Source: JAHIJO01 sp964486075 (GTDB lineage Bacteria > Verrucomicrobiota > Kiritimatiellia > JAAZAB01). From it: a stretch of 54,169 nucleotides of DNA. A program made the translations under genes and the position numbers. A model generated the notes under the pieces. The model was not told the origin of the DNA and did not search any database. It saw only the letters and a list, made by a program, of their open reading frames with translations. Location of the stretch: assembly GCA_964486075.1 (NCBI GenBank), contig CAZALU010000010.1:1-54169 (forward strand), read 5' to 3'. How positions within the stretch are numbered: the first letter of the stretch is position 1; the number at the start of each line of letters is the position of its first letter. This document shows positions 7,484-15,835 of the stretch, one piece after another.

Positions 7484-8515
7484 ATGCACCTGTCCCCAAC
7501 CGAAAACCACAAGTACCTGATGTCGCAGATCAAGCCCAAGCTCAAGTTTGACGGCAGTGATATGCAGCAGTGGCAGCCCCGTTTACGTCGCAAGCTGCGG
7601 CACTTGGTTGGGGATATGCCGAGAGGGCGGTGCGATCTCAGCCCGCGGCGCCTTTGGATGCGCGAGCATCCCTTGGGAACAATTGAAAAAGTCGCATTCT
7701 TGTCGGAACCCTATGCCGACGTTCTGGCCTATGTTTGCCTACCCAAGGACATAGCTCCTCCGTATACCTTCTTCATCTGCCTGCAAGGTCACTCGACAGG
7801 AATGCACAACTCCATAGCGGTTCAGCGGGAGAATGAGACCCAGCCGCACCAGGTCGAAGGCGACCGCGATTTCGGACTTGGTTGCATGCGCCGGGGGATT
7901 GCGGCCCTGTGCATCGAGCAGCGGTCTTTTGGCGAGCGGCGTGAGCAGAAGCAAAAACAAATCGCAAGTCATGGCTGCCACGATGCCACCATGCATGCTT
8001 TGATGCTGGGGCGTACCCTGCTCGGTGAACGGGTCTACGATGTCGACCGCGGCATTGACTACCTTGCTGCGCGGGGCGATGCTGACATGGCATCGATCGG
8101 GGTGATGGGCAATTCCGGCGGCGGCACGATCAGCGTATTCGCGGCAGCCCTCCTGCCCAGGATCGCCTTCGCCATGCCATCCTGCTATTTCTGCACCTTC
8201 CAGGACTCAATCATGGCCATCGAACACTGTATGGACAACTACATTCCCGGCTTGCTCAAGTTCGCAGAGATGTCCGATGTCATGGGCCTCTTCGCTCCCA
8301 AGCCCGCCGTGATTGTCGCGGGAAAGGAGGATGGGATATTTCCCATCAACGCAACCCGCCGGGCGTTTCGCGAGTTGCAGCGTATCTACGCTGCTTACGG
8401 GGCGAAAGAGCGTTGTCATCTCGTTGTGGGCGGCGGCGGACACCGATTCTACGCGGACGATGCCTGGCCGGTAATGCTGAAGGAAATCAGGAAACAGCAG
8501 CGCACAGCCCGCTGA
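7484..8515 (+). CDS. Alpha/beta hydrolase (acetyl-xylan-esterase-like, Abhydrolase_7 type)
   Basis: 343-residue serine hydrolase. The probable triad is Ser211 in GNSGGG, Asp283 in GKEDGIFP and His320 in GGGGHRF. FFICLQGHSTG near 97-107 would give the oxyanion-hole side. Length, the N-terminal helical lead-in and the wording of the motifs resemble the secreted-esterase-like Abhydrolase_7 group; no signal peptide is visible. Two ATGs compete: 7478 overlaps the cupin stop, while 7484 lies seven bases after an AAAGGAG ribosome binding site and is preferred. Its neighbours (cupin, lipoprotein, GH42-like protein) suggest deacylation of a plant or algal polysaccharide fragment. The substrate is inference. 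Confidence 0.85.
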   Translation: MHLSPTENHKYLMSQIKPKLKFDGSDMQQWQPRLRRKLRHLVGDMPRGRCDLSPRRLWMREHPLGTIEKVAFLSEPYADVLAYVCLPKDIAPPYTFFICLQGHSTGMHNSIAVQRENETQPHQVEGDRDFGLGCMRRGIAALCIEQRSFGERREQKQKQIASHGCHDATMHALMLGRTLLGERVYDVDRGIDYLAARGDADMASIGVMGNSGGGTISVFAAALLPRIAFAMPSCYFCTFQDSIMAIEHCMDNYIPGLLKFAEMSDVMGLFAPKPAVIVAGKEDGIFPINATRRAFRELQRIYAAYGAKERCHLVVGGGGHRFYADDAWPVMLKEIRKQQRTAR

Positions 8516-8565
8516 ACGGCACGGTATGCCGCCGCCCGTTAGCGGAGGCGTTGGGAGGAAGAACA

Positions 8566-8982
8566 ATGAAGCGAATTGTACTCATGCTTGCAGCAATCGT
8601 GGTGCTGGCCGGCTGTCGGCAGGCGCCGGTCGCCGCCACAGCCAACTCTTTGCTCGTCATTGCGCCCTACAAGCACGCGGGCACTTGGGTGTTCGACGAT
8701 CCCGGCCGAGGACTGAAGCAAGAGCCATTCGTGGCTGGCATCCCCCAGATGATTGACAAACTTGTCGCCGGAATCTCAAACGCAGATCAAGGCTTTCGCC
8801 TGACTTTCGCAGCGCAGGAATTCCCGGGCTATACGCACAAGCTGGAGTGGAAGCGGCAGGACATCAGCGGGAATTGGTACTACAGTCCGCAATTCGATGC
8901 CGAAGGCTGGCTTTGCCCAGCCCTTTTAAAGTTCTTCAAGGCAGCCCCGCCAGAGATCTATGTGAAAGCGGAGGCCAAATGA
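8566..8982 (+). CDS. Small lipoprotein, DUF6717-like
   Basis: 138-residue predicted lipoprotein. The N-terminus MKRIVLMLAAIVVLAGC is a short signal peptide with lipobox LAGC, giving a lipidated cysteine at residue 17. The mature part has the ordered motifs VIAPYKHAGTWVFDD, EPFVAGIPQMIDKLV, NADQGFRLTFAAQEFPGY, KLEW, GNWYYS and EGWLCPALLKFF, which I recognise as DUF6717; that family's function is unknown. The ATG at 8566 follows a GGGAGGAAG ribosome binding site, so the open frame reaching back into the hydrolase is not used. Finding a lipidated version inside a glycan-processing group is uncommon, and the role is not known. Confidence 0.8.
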   Translation: MKRIVLMLAAIVVLAGCRQAPVAATANSLLVIAPYKHAGTWVFDDPGRGLKQEPFVAGIPQMIDKLVAGISNADQGFRLTFAAQEFPGYTHKLEWKRQDISGNWYYSPQFDAEGWLCPALLKFFKAAPPEIYVKAEAK

Positions 8983-9020
8983 ATTCCGAACAAAACTGGC
9001 CGCACATTTAGGAGAGCATC

Positions 9021-11111
9021 ATGCCACGTAAGAACCCATGCCCGGAGTTGAAGCCATTTCCGATGGCGCCGTATGTCTTTGTGACGGAAGAGACCACTCG
9101 TGCTGATATTGAACGCTACCTGACGGATATCAAGGACTGCGGATTTTCTGCCTTTCGTACAGGGAACGCCCCGGCTTACCGGGGGGAAGGCGATATCGAC
9201 TACGCGATCAGCGACCTGTTTTTCAACTTGGCCGAAAAGATCGGCTTGCAGGTCTTTCCGCACTACCAGATGGACTTTTGTGACTGGATGGGGGAGGCGC
9301 CGTACGGGATTGACCGCCAACGGTGTATGCTGGATGACGCCTATCACCGTCTCCTCGATGTCTACTTCACGGACGTGGTCAGGCGTTACTGCATGCACCC
9401 TTGTCTGTTAGGGTGGGTCGGAATCGGAGAACCCGGAAGCTTCCCCGAGGTTTTGCTGCACGACCCCCAATTGCGGGCGCAGTATGTTGCGTGGCTGCAG
9501 AGGCAGTACGGGACGCTTGATCGCCTGGAGCGAGCCTGGGGGTATGGCAGTCAGGTGCCCTACGGGCACTTATCGATGCCCCACGGGCACGAGCGGGTGA
9601 CTGCCTGGGATGGACAGGAGAGTTGGGCCGGCAATGTGTTTGAGAAGTACCGCCACCAGCGCGATTGGCTGCGCTTCCAGACGGAGTTCCTGTTGGAGAA
9701 GATGACAACGTGCGAGCGCGCTATGATGCGCGTCGATGAGCGCCATCCGGTGCTGACTGGTATCCATGGCGTGCTGGATAACGCCGCGGCACGGACCTGG
9801 GATTTTGCCTTGCAGGCGAGCAAGGCGGATGGCCTGATGTCCTCAATTCATCCGGCCTGGCACTCCTGGGTGGGTGACTACGAATATTTCCTGCCGCTGT
9901 ACGTGCAGGCTCGCATGACCCGTGACTTTGCCAAGGGCGCCTGGGCCATTCCCTACGAAACCACCGGCGGGCCGAACTTCCGTGCGGCGCAACGGGGATT
10001 CAACATGCATGCGGCCGAGCGCTACCAGATGATACTCGGCTACCTGGCTGCCGGATTGCAGGGCGCGGGGTTCTGGGTCTGGAACGCCCGCCTGACCGGG
10101 TACGAAGCGGGGGAATATGCGCTGACCAACTTGCAGGGCAGACCCTCGGCGCGCGCGCGCCTGCTCGGCGACTTTGCCCGACGCATACAGCAACATAGCG
10201 CTGAGTTGTACGATTCCCGGGCGGAACGCCTGGCGGCTGTGCTCTATAGCTGGGAGAATGAGGCTTTTTGCGCCTGCGGCCGCTTAAACCACGCGGAGTG
10301 CATGCAGCGGGATGCCGCATCGCGTCACCGCATGGGCGCGGCGCGCAGTCTGACGAACGCTAATATCCCCTGGGAGTTCGTCACCGACGATGAACTGCTG
10401 GCTGGTGCGGTGGCCGTCTATCCGGTGCTGATTGTGCCGGGTATGCCCCTGGTTTCACACGCTGCGATGGCGGCGCTGGCTGCGTACGTGGAGCAGGGGG
10501 GTACCTTGGTGGTCGATATGCCCTTTGGTCTTTACGATGAATACGGGCGTGTGCGCACCGAGGGCGCGGGCGGTGAGTACGACCGGTTGTTGGGTGCGCA
10601 GCTCACGGACATGTTTCAGACCTTTCATGAGCCGATGGCGGTCGGCGCCCTGCCTGTTCAGGGCATCTTCGGCGAATGGGTGGCGACGGCGGCGACAGTG
10701 CAGGCGACCTTTGCCGACGGACGTGCGGCAGTGTTGCAACATAGGCTTGGCGCCGGGCGCGCGGTGTGCCTGGCCTTTGAGGTGTGCAGCCAGTGCGTTG
10801 TGCCTGGGCAGGTGGCCTACGAACGGCTGCTGGTGGACACCGTCATGGCCGGACGGACGAGCGCATGGACGTGTGCCGACGTGCTGGCCTTCCGCCGCCA
10901 GACGGGAGATGTGGACTACTACTATCTGATCAACCCCGGCCCCGCGTGCTTGACCGAGCTGCGGGTGGCCGACACCCAATACCGATCCGTGCTTGACGTG
11001 ATGGCAGACCGCGTCTTGGTCTCCCAGTCTGGCGTGGGGCATGGTTGCACCATCCCTTTGTCAATTCCCCAGGGCATGGGATGCTGGTTGCGGTGTGAAA
11101 AAAAAACATGA
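9021..11111 (+). CDS. GH42-like (beta-galactosidase-like) glycoside hydrolase
   Basis: 696 residues, the usual GH42 length. Residues 15-400 look like the TIM barrel. The acid/base candidate is Glu137 in GWVGIGEPG and the nucleophile candidate is Glu313 in IPYETTGGPNF, at about the spacing typical of GH42. Residues 400-600 resemble the GH42 trimerisation domain (YPVLIVPGMPLVS, YVEQGGTLVVD), followed by a small beta-domain ending WLRCEKKT. Unusual: the conserved Asn normally preceding the acid/base Glu in clan GH-A is a Gly here, so activity or family placement should be held loosely. No signal peptide; probably cytoplasmic. An AGGAGAGC ribosome binding site precedes the ATG. Likely cotranscribed with the preceding lipoprotein gene. 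Confidence 0.8.
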   Translation: MPRKNPCPELKPFPMAPYVFVTEETTRADIERYLTDIKDCGFSAFRTGNAPAYRGEGDIDYAISDLFFNLAEKIGLQVFPHYQMDFCDWMGEAPYGIDRQRCMLDDAYHRLLDVYFTDVVRRYCMHPCLLGWVGIGEPGSFPEVLLHDPQLRAQYVAWLQRQYGTLDRLERAWGYGSQVPYGHLSMPHGHERVTAWDGQESWAGNVFEKYRHQRDWLRFQTEFLLEKMTTCERAMMRVDERHPVLTGIHGVLDNAAARTWDFALQASKADGLMSSIHPAWHSWVGDYEYFLPLYVQARMTRDFAKGAWAIPYETTGGPNFRAAQRGFNMHAAERYQMILGYLAAGLQGAGFWVWNARLTGYEAGEYALTNLQGRPSARARLLGDFARRIQQHSAELYDSRAERLAAVLYSWENEAFCACGRLNHAECMQRDAASRHRMGAARSLTNANIPWEFVTDDELLAGAVAVYPVLIVPGMPLVSHAAMAALAAYVEQGGTLVVDMPFGLYDEYGRVRTEGAGGEYDRLLGAQLTDMFQTFHEPMAVGALPVQGIFGEWVATAATVQATFADGRAAVLQHRLGAGRAVCLAFEVCSQCVVPGQVAYERLLVDTVMAGRTSAWTCADVLAFRRQTGDVDYYYLINPGPACLTELRVADTQYRSVLDVMADRVLVSQSGVGHGCTIPLSIPQGMGCWLRCEKKT

Positions 11112-11220
11112 TGGTCTTTAGCCCCTCCCCGTGACCTTGCGCCGCAGTTGAAAAAATGGCTGGCAAAACGCACTTTTCCTGCCAAGCTTATCCGTGCGAT
11201 CCGCGAATTTCGCAGTTAAT

Positions 11221-11357
11221 TCGTAACTACTCAGGTTGCCTGAAAAAACCCGGATAAGCCAAGATTGTCATTTCGAGCGTAGCGAGAAATCTCATCTGTC
11301 TGCCAACAAACATGAGATCCTTCGCTACGCTCAGGATGACAACCTGAGTAGTTACGA
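11221..11357. repeat. Nested inverted-repeat element (family R5)
   Basis: A 137-base element with perfect 18-base terminal inverted repeats, left arm beginning TCGTAACTACTCAGG at 11221-11238 and right arm at 11340-11357. Inside lies a second long stem-loop of about 31 bases per arm with few mismatches (11264-11295 against 11312-11342), built around GAGCGTAGCGA / TCGCTACGCTC. It sits between the GH42-like and phosphoesterase genes. No coding capacity. Architecture resembles a MITE or REP-like element. Confidence 0.85.
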
Positions 11358-11402
11358 TAAAAAAAATAAAGTGCGGGACTGGGTCCGCCGGAGGAGATCA
11401 AC

Positions 11403-13295
11403 ATGATGCGTGTGCTTAAATCAGTGCTTGTGGTGGCGGTTCTGGCGTGTTTTTCGGCATGTGGCCGGGGTGTGTTTGTGCATCAGGCGATGACGGCTGC
11501 AACCAAACCCTGGGTTGGTCCCGAGTTGGGCCATGGCGCCCGGGGCTTTGATTTTATCGTGGTCTCCGACCGGAGCGGCGGATGCCGGGCTGGCGTGTTT
11601 GAGTCAGCGATGCGTAAGGTTGCCGATTTGCAGCCCGATTTCGTGATCAATGTTGGCGATTTGATCGCGGGGTATACGCAGGATAAAACGCAAATCGCTG
11701 ACCAGTGGGAGGAAGTGCTGGTTTCCATCAAGGAGATGAACCTGCCGTTTTTTCTCGTTCCGGGAAATCATGACCTGTCCAACGCGATGCAGTTACAATA
11801 CTGGAAAGAGCGATTCGGGCCGACGCATTATTGGTTCATGTACCAGGACGTCTTATTCGTTGTGCTGGATTCCCAGGACGGGTCGGCGCCGGGGGAGGCT
11901 GCGGGAAAAACAGGTTTAAGCGCGCGGCAGGTGGCGGACGTGAAGGATGTCCTGGCTGGGCATAAGGATGTGCGCTGGACGTTTGTGCTGATGCACCAGC
12001 CGCTCTGGCTCCAAGAAGAAGGCGGGATCAAGACCGCACGGAAGAATATCAAGGAGGGCAGCCCCACAGGCTTCGGCGAGATCATGCGCTCCTTGGCAGG
12101 ACGTCCGCACACGGTGTTTACGGGGCACTACCACAACTACGTTAAATACCGGCGCCAAGGGGCCGACTATTACGTGCTCGGCACCACCGGTGGCAGCAGC
12201 CCCCTGCGCGGGGCGGAGTGGGGTGAATTCGACCACGTCACGCGGGTCAGCATGACGGATGCGGGGCCCAGGATCGTGCACCTGTCCCTGGATGGAATCC
12301 ATGCTGGCTCTGTCCGAACGGAGCTCGATCTCAAGGGGCAGATGGCGCTTGCCGCCGAGATCCAGGCGCTGCGGGTGAAGCTGGATGAGCCGCTAGCGGG
12401 GCTTTCAAAAGAGATCAGCCTGACGGTGACGAATCCTTTTCCCGATCCGCTGGTCCTGAGCGTCGACTGGAGCTTTCCGCCCGGGTGTCCGTGGACGGCC
12501 CAGTCCGCGGCCGGCACGGCCTCAAATGGACCCGGAACGTTGGCGACGATCAACCTGCGTCTCGATCCTGTTCCGGACGGGCCGCGGACGCCCTATCCGG
12601 TTCCGGTGGCACTGGTGAGCGTGGAGCGAGCCGGGCGCCCGACGATGTTAAACCGGGTGCCGATGGGACGTCTTTTCGACGTGACCTCTTACCTTAAAGA
12701 ACACAGACCGGAACTCGTCTGTGCGCCGCTGGCGGCGCCGCCCGTCATCGACGGGATATTGGCCGGCGACAAGGCGTGGGCGCATGAGCCTGCAGTGCAA
12801 CGCATGCTTCGCAATGACCTAACCGGCGCCTCTGCCGTTCCGGCCGGGATGTGGGTGCGGTATGACGCACAGAACCTGTACGTCACAGCGCGATGTGTGG
12901 AAACGAACTCGGGGGGCATGGTCCTGAGCGCGGTGCAGCGTGACGGGGATGTCTGGGATGACGATGGCATAGAAGTTTTTATCGACAGCACCATGAGCCA
13001 GCGTGATTATTATCAGATCATCGTTAACGCGGCCGGCACGATTTACGATGGCATCGGTAAGGACCCAGCGTGGAACGGCGAGTTTGCGTCGGCCGTTGGC
13101 AAGGAAGAAGGCGCGTGGACGGTTGAGCTGGCGATTCCTTGGACGACATTGGGGTTGGCCGGCCCGCCTGCCAAGGGATCATGCATCGGCTTCAATGTGC
13201 AGCGGAACCGTCCGCAAAACAAGGAAACCACGCAGTGGGCGCCCACGCCGGGCGGCAGCCATCAGCCGGCGCTGTTCGGCAGGCTGCGTTTCTGA
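11403..13295 (+). CDS. Lipoprotein calcineurin-like phosphoesterase with C-terminal CBM9-like domain
   Basis: 630 residues. The signal peptide ends in lipobox FSAC (Cys20), so it is probably an envelope lipoprotein. Residues 45-290 are a metallophosphoesterase: VSDRSGG, NVGDLIAGYT, VPGNHD, VLMHQPLW and FTGHYHNY supply the usual Asp, Asn and His metal ligands. The first DxH motif is DRSGG, a variant seen in a subgroup of secreted phosphoesterases. After a beta-rich linker (about 310-430) the last 190 residues form a CBM9-like module ending GFNVQRNRP...TTQWAPT...QPALFGRLRF. Start: ATG 11403 after a GGAGGAGATC ribosome binding site. Family knowledge suggests phosphoester cleavage at the cell surface; the sugar-binding tail suggests a glycan-linked substrate. 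Confidence 0.87.
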   Translation: MMRVLKSVLVVAVLACFSACGRGVFVHQAMTAATKPWVGPELGHGARGFDFIVVSDRSGGCRAGVFESAMRKVADLQPDFVINVGDLIAGYTQDKTQIADQWEEVLVSIKEMNLPFFLVPGNHDLSNAMQLQYWKERFGPTHYWFMYQDVLFVVLDSQDGSAPGEAAGKTGLSARQVADVKDVLAGHKDVRWTFVLMHQPLWLQEEGGIKTARKNIKEGSPTGFGEIMRSLAGRPHTVFTGHYHNYVKYRRQGADYYVLGTTGGSSPLRGAEWGEFDHVTRVSMTDAGPRIVHLSLDGIHAGSVRTELDLKGQMALAAEIQALRVKLDEPLAGLSKEISLTVTNPFPDPLVLSVDWSFPPGCPWTAQSAAGTASNGPGTLATINLRLDPVPDGPRTPYPVPVALVSVERAGRPTMLNRVPMGRLFDVTSYLKEHRPELVCAPLAAPPVIDGILAGDKAWAHEPAVQRMLRNDLTGASAVPAGMWVRYDAQNLYVTARCVETNSGGMVLSAVQRDGDVWDDDGIEVFIDSTMSQRDYYQIIVNAAGTIYDGIGKDPAWNGEFASAVGKEEGAWTVELAIPWTTLGLAGPPAKGSCIGFNVQRNRPQNKETTQWAPTPGGSHQPALFGRLRF

Positions 13296-13331
13296 CAAAC
13301 AGACGCGGGGGGCATGGCCTTGCGGAAGGTT

Positions 13332-14663
13332 TCAAGTTGGCGTTGTTGCGAAGAGATCAGTGCCCAGTTTGATTTCCAACGCCTCGCCCGCCAGGAAGAG
13401 CGATCCTGTCACACAGACTGTGCCGCGGTTTTGTTTAGCCCAGACCATTGCCGTTTCCAAGGCGCGTGCTAACGTTGCCGTTGCGACCGGCCAGCCCAGG
13501 CATTCGGCCATAGCCGCGATCTCTGCCGGCGGACGGCTGCGCTCGCTTTTGATGGGCACCGCCCAACAGCGTTTGACCAGTCCGTCGAAAGGCGCGAGGA
13601 ATCGGTCAAGATCCTTGTCCGCGCATATTCCCAGCACCAGTCCGAGCGGTTGTTCCGGCAATAGCTCGCGAAGCGATTGAGCCAGGGCTTCGGCGCCGGA
13701 TGGATTGTGCGCGCCATCAATGATCAGGGGCGGGTCTTGTGCCAGGACCTGAAAACGGCCCGGCCAGCGCACGCTTGCCAGGCCGGCCTTGACCGCGCGT
13801 TCCGGCAGTTCTAACCCGGATTGAGCGGCCAGTTCCTCCAGCGTGGCCATGGCGATGGCTGTGTTCCCGACCTGGTACGCGCCGGCCAGGGGCAGGGTCA
13901 GCGCCCCGTAGGTGGCGGATGTCGATTCGATTTTGAGTTTTTGACCGGCAAGATTATGGCTGAGCCGTCTGACTGATACTGCCTGTTCCGCCTGCACCAG
14001 GCGCGCCCGTTTTTCAAGTGCCAAACGTCGGATTTCTGCCAGGGCTGCATCCGGCATCGGCCCGACAATCACCGGAATCCCCGGCTTGATGATCCCGCCT
14101 TTTTCGCGGGCGATGCTGGGCAGGTCGGGACCCAGGAATGCGGTATGCTCCAGGCTGATACCGGTGATGACCGAGATCAGCGGCGTAATCACGTTGGTGG
14201 CGTCCAGCCGTCCGCCCATCCCAGTTTCCAGAACCACTATTTCCGCGCCCTGCCGGTGGAAATACTCGAAGGCCAGCGCGGTGGTGAATTCGAAAAAAGT
14301 CACTTCCCGTCCACCGGGCTGGGCGGCCGTGTCGCGGGCGCAGGTCTCGACCCGCCGGATCAGAGCGCTCAGTTCGGCGTCCGCTATGCATTGGCCGTTG
14401 ACACGAATACGCTCGTTGAAGCGGAGCAGGTGAGGGGAGCTGTAGAGCGCGGTCTTCAGTCCAGCGGCGCGCAGGACGGCATCCAGCATGGCGCAGACCG
14501 AGCCCTTGCCGTTGGTGCCGGCCACGTGAATACATTGTAACCCTTGCTCCGGGTTTCCCAGTCGCGCGAGAATATTGCTGGTCGTTTCCAGCCCGAACTT
14601 GATACCGGAGGCTTGCAGGCGATACAAGCGGGCCAAGGTGTCGGTGAGCGAGGGATCTGTCAT
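13332..14663 (-). CDS. folC: Bifunctional folylpolyglutamate synthase / dihydrofolate synthase
   Basis: Cytoplasmic ATP-dependent ligase that adds glutamate to dihydropteroate and to folates. 443 residues, standard length. The N-terminal Mur-ligase-like domain has the P-loop AGTNGKGSV (residues 48-56), SSPHLLRFNERIRVNG, and FFEFTTALAFEYF...VLETGMGGRLDATN, all FolC hallmarks. The C-terminal domain includes IIDGAHNPSGAEAL. No ribosome binding site is obvious before ATG 14663, and an R3 repeat lies between it and accD upstream. Gene order comF-accD-folC on one strand is a common bacterial arrangement. It converges with the phosphoesterase gene, with only 36 bases between stops. Confidence 0.95.
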   Translation of the reverse strand: MTDPSLTDTLARLYRLQASGIKFGLETTSNILARLGNPEQGLQCIHVAGTNGKGSVCAMLDAVLRAAGLKTALYSSPHLLRFNERIRVNGQCIADAELSALIRRVETCARDTAAQPGGREVTFFEFTTALAFEYFHRQGAEIVVLETGMGGRLDATNVITPLISVITGISLEHTAFLGPDLPSIAREKGGIIKPGIPVIVGPMPDAALAEIRRLALEKRARLVQAEQAVSVRRLSHNLAGQKLKIESTSATYGALTLPLAGAYQVGNTAIAMATLEELAAQSGLELPERAVKAGLASVRWPGRFQVLAQDPPLIIDGAHNPSGAEALAQSLRELLPEQPLGLVLGICADKDLDRFLAPFDGLVKRCWAVPIKSERSRPPAEIAAMAECLGWPVATATLARALETAMVWAKQNRGTVCVTGSLFLAGEALEIKLGTDLFATTPT

Positions 14664-14807
14664 AACTTAAACTTGGATATTAGGCATTTGAAAATGGGTA
14701 GGGGACGACAGCCGTAGAGTTAGTTTCAGTTGCCGTTCCTGCGACCTCATTTAATGTATCGTAATTCCAAAGAGGTGGGACGTCCCGATCTCCGGTAAGC
14801 GGGACTT

Positions 14808-14895
14808 GCCGAGCCGTCCGGTACTGCACGGCTCACTCGGAGGGTTCGCCCTACCTTGGGATAAAATTGTCCCGATGCGCGCAGCTTGATCGGGA
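14808..14895. repeat. CCGTCCGG...CCTACCTTGGGATAAA repeat (family R3), copy 1
   Basis: Contains GAGCCGTCCGGTACTGCACGG as a hairpin, then GGAGGGTTCG and CCTACCTTGGGATAAAA, ending TTGATCGGGA. The same order with small changes is found at 37331-37418. It is bracketed by GGGACGTCCCGATC upstream and GATCGGGACC downstream, so the element has inverted ends. It fills most of the accD-folC gap. Confidence 0.75.
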
Positions 14896-14932
14896 CCTAG
14901 TTCAGAAAAAGTTTCCCGCGATAAGATGGAAT

Positions 14933-15832
14933 CTACTCAATGATTTTTTCTTTGGTTGCAGAGGCATCAACTGCCGGCTTTGTGGCCGGTGCACCGCGGC
15001 TCATGTAGCCGATCAGGCGGATGAGGGTGTCCTTCATGTCCTTCCGCATCACGATGGTGTCAACCAGTCCGTGTTTCATCATGAAATCGGAGCGTTGGAA
15101 TCCCGGGGGAACATCTTCGCGGGTGGTTTCTTTAATCACGCGCGGCCCGGCGAACCCGATCAGGGCGCGCGGTTCCGCGATGATGACATCCCCCAGGCTG
15201 GCGTAGCTGGCCATGACTCCGGCCGTCGAGGGGTGGGTGAGGACGGATATGAATGGCAAAGCGGCGGTTGCATGGCGGGCCAGGGCCGCGCTGGTCTTGG
15301 CCATCTGCATCAGACTGAACAGGCCCTCGTACATGCGCGCGCCGCCGGTGGCCGAGATAATGACCGCCGGCAGCGATCCGGCCGTGGCCTTCTCGATCAG
15401 GCGGGTGACCTTTTCGCCCACAACGGAGCCCATGCTGCCGCCGAGAAAGCGGAAATCCATGATCCCTAAGGCCACGGCGAATGGGCCCATTTGGCCTTTA
15501 CCGCAGACAATGGCGTCCGTCATGCCGCTTTTCTTACGGCTCTCTACCAGTTTGGCCGCATAGGTAACCTGCCCCTGGAATTTAAGCGGATCGGTGCTGG
15601 AGAGATCGGCGTCCCACTCGACGAAAGAGCCTTCTTCGGTCAGCAGTGCCACCCGTTCCTGCCAGGTGATCTGAAAATGATGAGAGCATTTAGGGCAAAC
15701 CCCTTGGCACGACTCGATTTCGTGCTTGTACACGATTCCATGACATTCGGGACATTTAACCCACAGACCGCCGGGCAGGTCTTTCTTATGGACCTTGATG
15801 GCTGTATATGTTTTTCGGCTGAATAAACGCAT
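14933..15832 (-). CDS. accD: Acetyl-CoA carboxylase carboxyltransferase subunit beta
   Basis: Beta subunit of the carboxyltransferase that makes malonyl-CoA with AccA for fatty-acid synthesis; cytoplasmic. 299 residues, typical. The N-terminal zinc ribbon has four cysteines (Cys27, Cys30, Cys46, Cys49). The crotonase-like core includes ATGGARMYEGLFSLMQMAKT, FISVLTHPSTAGVMASYASLGDVIIAEPRALIGFAGPRVIKET and the QRSDFMMKHGLVDTIVMRKDM end motif. The ATG at 15832 lies three bases after the comF stop, with its AGGGGAT ribosome binding site inside the end of comF; the two are translationally coupled. No accA gene is in the window. Confidence 0.97.
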   Translation of the reverse strand: MRLFSRKTYTAIKVHKKDLPGGLWVKCPECHGIVYKHEIESCQGVCPKCSHHFQITWQERVALLTEEGSFVEWDADLSSTDPLKFQGQVTYAAKLVESRKKSGMTDAIVCGKGQMGPFAVALGIMDFRFLGGSMGSVVGEKVTRLIEKATAGSLPAVIISATGGARMYEGLFSLMQMAKTSAALARHATAALPFISVLTHPSTAGVMASYASLGDVIIAEPRALIGFAGPRVIKETTREDVPPGFQRSDFMMKHGLVDTIVMRKDMKDTLIRLIGYMSRGAPATKPAVDASATKEKIIE

Positions 15833-15835
15833 AAC

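Noticed and set aside
13003..13680. 225-codon frame spanning the convergent ends of the phosphoesterase and folC genes
   Set aside because: Arg/Ser-rich low-information translation overlapping two well-supported genes.
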